NCBI GenBank assembly: GCA_030141605.1
Contig: JAQGDQ010000290.1
Coordinates: 1 to 64,000, forward strand
Direction of reading: 5' to 3'
Source: Tubiluchus corallicola
Lineage: Eukaryota; Priapulida; Priapulimorpha; Priapulimorphida; Tubiluchidae
DNA length: 64,000 bases
Within the stretch, counting starts at the first letter, position 1. Each line of letters begins with the position of its first letter. Under the pieces are notes generated by a model. The model did not search any database. It was not told the DNA's origin and saw only the letters and a program-made list of their open reading frames with translations. Both the position numbers and the translations under genes were made by a program. This document shows positions 58,562 through 64,000 of the stretch, piece after piece.

Positions 58562-59202
58562 TTAACCCTTATAGGGTCACCGGGGGGTAAAAAATTACCC
58601 ACAGACCGGTTTTTTGCATTTTACCCTTTTACCATACGCATCCCAGTAAACCTTTTCTATGACTTTTTCTAAATATGTTTTGTGCACAAAATACTTTCCG
58701 TTATTTATTTTAGGCGCATTGTCTCACCACGAAATAAAAGTGAAAATGCAATATGTCGATTTTTTTAAAATTGTCGAAACCTTACTTCGCTTGTCTGTAC
58801 ATTATACGGGCGATGTATCTGATAAAACAAAATGTCAGAGATCTGTATGCTGACGTAGAACTAGTCTACTCACAACTACAAAGACAATCAGATCATAAAC
58901 TCAGTCACTCAACATCTTCAGGTGTGCTAGCAATGTCGGTTGTCCACAGTTATTCCAGCATAGATAAGGGAACGTAACTAAGTGAATTTAAATTTCGTAT
59001 TACTAGTAAGTCACATGTCTTTAAGCAGAGGTATAATGTATCCTATGGTGGTCAGCATAACCACAAATTATGCTGTTGCTGTTTACTAATGAAACACGGC
59101 GGTTTATCAAAAGTAATTTACGAATTATGGTGGGGGTAATTTTTTACCCCCCCCCCCGTTACCAAAGTCATTTGTAAAAATTCGTGACCCTATAAGGGTT
59201 AA
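58562..59202 (-). mobile_element. piggyBac-type non-autonomous element, family C, copy 2, inverted
   Basis: 641 bp. Begins TTAACCCTTATAGGGTCAC and ends GTGACCCTATAAGGGTTAA. Reverse complement of copy 1 with scattered differences, including a longer C run at 59147-59158. The two copies are 480 bases apart. Confidence 0.88.
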
Positions 59203-59204
59203 CG

Positions 59205-60425
59205 TATTCTGTTGGGCTTCTGCGAAGTGTGCTTAACAGAATTCTGAAATGGCTTGTTTTTAAAACCGCAAACGGCTTTATTTCTATGGTTCTATTTCAG
59301 ATTTTGAGCGCTTTTGATAAACAAAAAAAAAATTCCATGTTTTTCCACAAAAAATGCAATAATGTTCGTTGAAAGTAAACAAAGACTGGGTGTAACGAAA
59401 ACACACACTTAGAGATAACAAACATGGAAATGGATTTAATAATAGTATTCCATTTTCAGGACAATTTAAAGCGAGCTTTGAAATAAGCAGTCGTGAGTCG
59501 TCTTACTTAGAGGAAAGAACAGGTCACTTAACATGTTAGGTTCATTTTAGTGTTATCACTTAAACCATTCTAAAAAATCTTAAACTTATAAAAGGATTGA
59601 CAAAAAAATTTGCAAAAAATTCTCTATAAATCACAAATATTTTACACCACCTCTGTTTACCACCATTAACTTGAAAATTTTAAAGCAACTAAAGCCTTTT
59701 CGTAAGCACATTTCGCAGCCACACGCTGTTCACACTAATTCAAACCTTTGCAGCTTATCCAACGTTCATGCAAAAATATGACAAAATCTAATTTTTTGCA
59801 AACATTTATTATATTTTTGGCAGAAATTAACTGTGTGCTACTTTCTTCAGCCAAAGAAACAACGTCACTGGTGGAATACTGGGCGCTCAGAATGGAAACA
59901 GCTCATACATGAAATGATCGCGACTTTAAAGTGATTTTACTAATTACACGAGGCTCTTATTACACTTTTATTATGAAGTCTTTCTAGCATTTTTCGCCAA
60001 CATTGAAGCAAGCCAAACTTTCCAGACGGGTTGATCTTTCCTTTAATTTTTGCCGAGTTACCACCAAAGCAATGATCTTCTAAGCCATGTGGCGCCAAAT
60101 GAAGTGACGTATTTTCACGAAGCCTTTCCACATAGTGTCACGTCACAAATTAGTATAGTGTTTCGCTAAAGAGTACTGCGTTCAAAAGAAATACTATCGC
60201 ATGGCCGAAATAATATTGTGTCGTCTTGTGAATGACTTTAATAATGTTTTGTGGAGGTTTTCATGCTAGATTAGTGTTGCAAAAAAACACTCATCCACGT
60301 GTCCACGTGTTTATTTAGAGATTCACAGCATCAATGAATTCAACAGGATTGTAGCATTTGTTATTGCATAACAACACTGCAATACATAAACTAAAAGTTA
60401 CAATTTTATACGAAAAAATGTCAGC
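59205..60425. other. No gene seen
   Basis: Nothing recognised. Confidence 0.35.
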
Positions 60426-60429
60426 GGAT

Positions 60430-60560
60430 ATAATATATATATATACATATAATATAGTATAATATATATAATATATAATATAGGCTATATAATCATTAAA
60501 CAAATGTAAAAATGTATACATGTTAATAGTTATATATATATATATATATATATATATGAT
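60430..60560. repeat. AT-rich simple repeats, (AT)n at 60530-60556
   Basis: The (AT)n at 60530-60556 lies immediately beyond the GCAAATAAAGATC end of the LINE on the minus strand and is probably its tail. Confidence 0.85.
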
Positions 60561-61390
60561 CTTTATTTGCCATTAAACACATTGATAATCACTGCATGAA
60601 AACTTTACAGAGATGATCAATCAGTGTTAGTTAATAAAAATTTACACTGCTAAAGGCAAATAAGTCAGTGCAATTTAAACTACTGTGCAGTAATGGAAAG
60701 TAACGACGAATGATAATAAAACGTATTTACAACTATTCACAAAAAAATAAAAACTACGATTCAATTAATATGGCCGTGGATATATAAATTCTGAATTAGT
60801 GTGTATCTTATCGTGCTGGTGTGATGGTATTTCATATCTGGTTAATATTAATAATTTTAATTTTGTTTTAAATGCTGATAGAGACTTGATTTGTTTAACC
60901 TGTAATGGCAGAGAGTTCCAAAGTAGAATTGCTTGCTTGATTATAGAGTTCGTTCCATAGTGGGTATTTGTCCTAATTTGTTTTAGATTACTTGTTCTGC
61001 AATTAACGATTAGATTTGGAAAAAAAGGATTTCTGTTATTCTGGAAGGGTTTGTTGATGTTGTTAATGTATTTAAATATAAAAAGCAGAGTAAAATACTC
61101 CTTGTGTGCTTCAATGATTGGAAATTTTAAAGTTTTTCTTAGGTTAGTTGTTGAAGCTTTGAATTTTTGTCTACCAGCCTTACGTTTGTGTGAGTACCCA
61201 GCTATCAATCACAACGCATAGTTCTGAAGGAGATTTAATTTTAAGTAATTTTCTCTTTTTTGTGAAGAGTGTATATCTATATAAGAAGTGTGGTAGAATT
61301 AAAGCTTTGTATATTAGTGTCCTAGTTTGTTGTGTTAGTTGCCCTTGCCCTACGTGTCGGAGATATGATGTGCTAATTGACAAATTGGGT
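60557..61390 (-). pseudogene. 5'-truncated non-LTR retrotransposon, reverse transcriptase C-terminus and 3' UTR
   Basis: The minus strand first codes LRHVGQGQLTQQTRTLIYKA and LILPHFLY (61383-61180), the thumb-side segment of LINE reverse transcriptase, then after a frame change (61208-60765) a block ending AILLWNSLPLQVKQIKSLSA with FKTKLKLLIL, the typical last motif of such proteins. The two frames overlap by about 30 bases, so one frameshift splits the gene. The stop at about 60765 is followed by about 200 bases of UTR ending in AATAAAGATC and an (AT)n tail. Everything 5' of the thumb is missing. Confidence 0.75.
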
Positions 61391-61391
61391 A

Positions 61392-62190
61392 AATAAATTA
61401 ATAATAATGATAACTTATGGAAGGAATAGTACGATAATTAAGTATATATATATATATGCCGTTCATCACTTTTAAGCGTTATGTTGTTTCATTTCGCTTA
61501 AGCAAGCTATTTTATCAGTGTTTGATTTCAAAAGTTCAGACCTCATGCACCAGCCGCTTTGCCTGAACAGAAATGTCCCATTCAAAATATCTTTATTCGC
61601 TTATGAAGTTGAATTTTACAAATTCGCCTTGCAGGGTTGATAGGTCATAGAGGGATTCGTAGTGAGGTCAACACAATTCAGCCTGCCAAACATGGAGTTC
61701 ACGAGGGTCAAATATAATAGCCGATGACCGCTTAAGGGTCTTTTAAATTGCATCAGTTCTGCAGAAGCAGGTAGGGGGTCAGAAAACGCTTACTTTCTTT
61801 TAGCTTAATGTTCGTTTTATTTGGCTTAATTTCCTTTTCTTTGCTTGTTTGAGGTTGCTTAACATTGTTTTCTTACATAGTTTATTTGGTTGGTATTTAT
61901 TTTGTGCATGGGTTGATTTTGGCAATGGTAGCTCACATCACATTAACCAAGGCTGATCTATTAGAAACGTTTGTTGAAAACGTGCTTGGATGCTGTGGAG
62001 TTATTGATTTTGTTCCAACAATCTGGCATATTTCAAATTTGTGTTCAAGATTATTTCTGTGAGAATACTTCATTGTTCCTGCTAAACATGGACTGAAGGG
62101 TAATTCTGAGTATTACAACTGGAAGAGACATTTAATTAGGAATTAGGTTTTGTATGCTTCTTGGATTTGGCGATAGACAATAGCTGTTAC
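61392..62190. other. No gene supported
   Basis: A 65-codon plus frame at 61865-62062 is hydrophobic at its start but begins with TTG and shows no family motif. Confidence 0.35.
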
Positions 62191-62196
62191 AGAAAA

Positions 62197-62872
62197 CAAA
62201 AGGAGAGACATAGAGCACATCACTAACACTCAGTCACGCTCGAACAAAAGAGCACATCACTAACACTCACTCACGCTCGAAAAAAGAGCACATCACTAAC
62301 ACTCACTCACGCTCGAAAAAAGAGCACATCACTAACACTCACTCACGCTCGAACAAAAGAGCACATCACTAACACTCACTCACGCTCGAAAAAAGAGCAC
62401 ATCACTAACACTCAGTCACGCTCGAACAAAAGAGCACATCACTAACACTCACTCACGCTCGAAAAAAGAGCACATCACTAACACTCACTCATGCTCGAAC
62501 AAAAGAGCACATCAGTAACACTCTCTCACGGTCGAACAAAAGAGCACATCACTAACACTCACTCACGCTCGAACAAAAGAGCACATCACTAACACTCACT
62601 CACGCTCGAACAAAAGAGCACATCACTAACACTCACTCACGCTCGAACAAAAGAGCACATCACTAACACTCACTCACGCTCGAACAAAAGAGCACATCAC
62701 TAACACTCACTCATGCTCGAACAAAAGAGCACATCACTAACACTCACTCACGCTCGAACAAAAGAGCACATCACTAACACTCACTCACGCTCGAACAAAA
62801 GAGCACATCACTAACACTCACTCACGCTCGAACAAAAGAGCACATCACTTGTACTCACTCAAGCTCGAAAAA
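62197..62872. repeat. 37-bp tandem array, about 18 copies
   Basis: Unit AGAGCACATCACTAACACTC, then ACTCACGCTCGAACAAA. Copies with GAAAAAA instead of GAACAAAA are one base shorter and cluster in the first half. Tandem with no spacers, so not CRISPR-like. Confidence 0.95.
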
Positions 62873-62874
62873 AC

Positions 62875-64000
62875 GGAGGCAGGTAAAGAGGTACTCGCAC
62901 TCGCCAGTGATACAATATTGTCTTGCTGCTTCTGATATTGAGAGCATAATGTAAGATTGTAACAATATATCATTAATGTGATTCAGGTACATTGTACACC
63001 TGATCTAACTGAACTGAAAGCAAAGACGAAACAAGTATTCCCCATTGCAGTTCGTCCCTTACGCCCAGGGTATCCGCGCTTACAGTCATTATGAGTGAAC
63101 TGCGTCCTAATCAATTCGTACGTTGATAGAATATGTGCTTAATTGGCCTTTTCAAAGTTACTGTCGTTCTACAAGCGCATGAAAACACCAGAGGGTAGAC
63201 AAAAACTTCTAGCTGTTCATGATTCCAAGCTATAATTTTGTTCAATAGACTAGTTTGTTGGTTTGTCATTTCGGAAAGACGTGCTGTTGTTCTGTAGAAA
63301 TCGCAGGGCATTTTGACAAATTGGCTTGAATTCGATCTTTTGAGTACGTGATTGATGCGTGTTCGTCCATTGGAAAGAAGTCACTTGAATACACGTCCAT
63401 TAACACTTCATGAGCTGACTCCATTTATATGGCTCAAGATTATTGATTATTTTGATGCGACGTTCTCTTTTATAACTTGAGTCGCTGTCTAGAGAGGCTT
63501 CAGATAAGTGTGAATCTTATTGATTTTTCGAAACTTACATCACCTGAATTTCTGAAATTATTTGTGAAAATGAAAAATGTTCTGACAATTAATCTTCTAA
63601 ATGAACTGAACCATTTTATTTATAGTGAAATAAAAACGATAAATAGCACCCATTTAGGAAAAGGCATGTTTATCATTCAGACACAAATATCTGAAAAGTT
63701 TCGACACAGTTAAGGCCATGTTCACTCAACAATCCACCTAAATAAAAATACAGTGTAAAAAAATACAAAAATCAACATTGTTGGAAGACAAATACTAAAT
63801 TCTAAACTTACAGATTGTGTGATTCAAAGCCAAATGACAGAAAAATAAACTTATGTCACTCCAATACTATTCACTCTCTGTGCAATGCCTGTGCGTGGTT
63901 TTTTATAGTGTAAATCCAATTTATTTTAATGATTTAAATTATAACTAGCAACTTGAGGAAAGTTGAGTTTTGAATTTCGAGGCCTGTTACTGATTTAGGT
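62875..64000. other. No gene seen
   Basis: Short frames only (63111-63311 minus, 63477-63713 plus) with no motif. Confidence 0.35.

Noticed and set aside
61865-62062. Small membrane protein
   Set aside because: TTG start, no homology recognised, AT-rich chance frame is sufficient explanation.
62197-62872. CRISPR-like appearance of regularly spaced 37-bp repeats
   Set aside because: There are no unique spacers, the unit is head-to-tail, and the genome is eukaryotic.

Overview
The window reads as a piece of an invertebrate animal genome. It is AT-rich, intron-bearing and gene-poor, and by my own tally roughly a fifth to a quarter of it is tandem repeats. Evidence for a metazoan: a four-exon clarin gene, exons of a rhodopsin-class neuropeptide receptor with consensus GT/AG junctions, a SINE with a 5S rRNA head, non-LTR retrotransposon tails, and several families of short inverted-repeat transposons (TTAA/piggyBac-type, hAT-type, Tigger-type). 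I cannot name the phylum. Nothing here is bacterial: no operons, no ribosome binding sites, no CRISPR. Most long open frames in the window are microsatellites or minisatellites read as protein.

Layout. 1-5360 is a giant imperfect palindrome. Left position x pairs with right position 5361-x over the outer ~715 bases of each arm. Both arms carry an array of the same 51-bp unit, and the centre holds AT microsatellites: a foldback-type transposable structure cut by the window edge. 5.4-21 kb holds no gene I can support. It has a small inverted repeat with hammerhead-ribozyme-like cores (7.6-7.85 kb), a decayed LINE tail (9.4-9.75 kb), a pentanucleotide tract (9.9-10.5 kb), a 2.5-kb minisatellite of about 80 copies (11.3-13.9 kb), 600 bp of GA repeat (15.9-16.5 kb), an LTR-like block with a heat-shock-element motif (17 kb) and a 79-bp array (19.7-20.7 kb). 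21.03-24.50 kb on the minus strand is the clarin gene; four exons join to exactly 267 codons plus a stop. Its introns hold two different hAT-type elements, both touching splice sites, and a telomere-like tract.

25-43 kb is transposon territory: a Tigger-like element, copies of two TTAA-flanked families, a probable solo LTR, CTG/TTG repeats, minisatellites of 142, 43, 28 and 81 bp, and a 5S-headed SINE whose TTGG tail runs into 600 bp of tetranucleotide repeat. 43.3-53.5 kb on the plus strand carries three consecutive exons of a peptide GPCR (TM3 to helix 8). The exons for TM1-TM2 and the start of TM3 were not found, and the last exon ends in a consensus donor, so the gene is incomplete here. 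Its introns are full of microsatellites, a LINE tail, a mini-element with 20-bp perfect ends, and two relatives of the foldback arm. 54-64 kb has a tRNA-like sequence, another TTAA element, two opposed piggyBac-type elements, a truncated LINE and a 37-bp minisatellite.

The two host genes are unrelated and show no shared pathway. The clearest theme is how mobile-element ends seed tandem repeats and lodge at exon borders.
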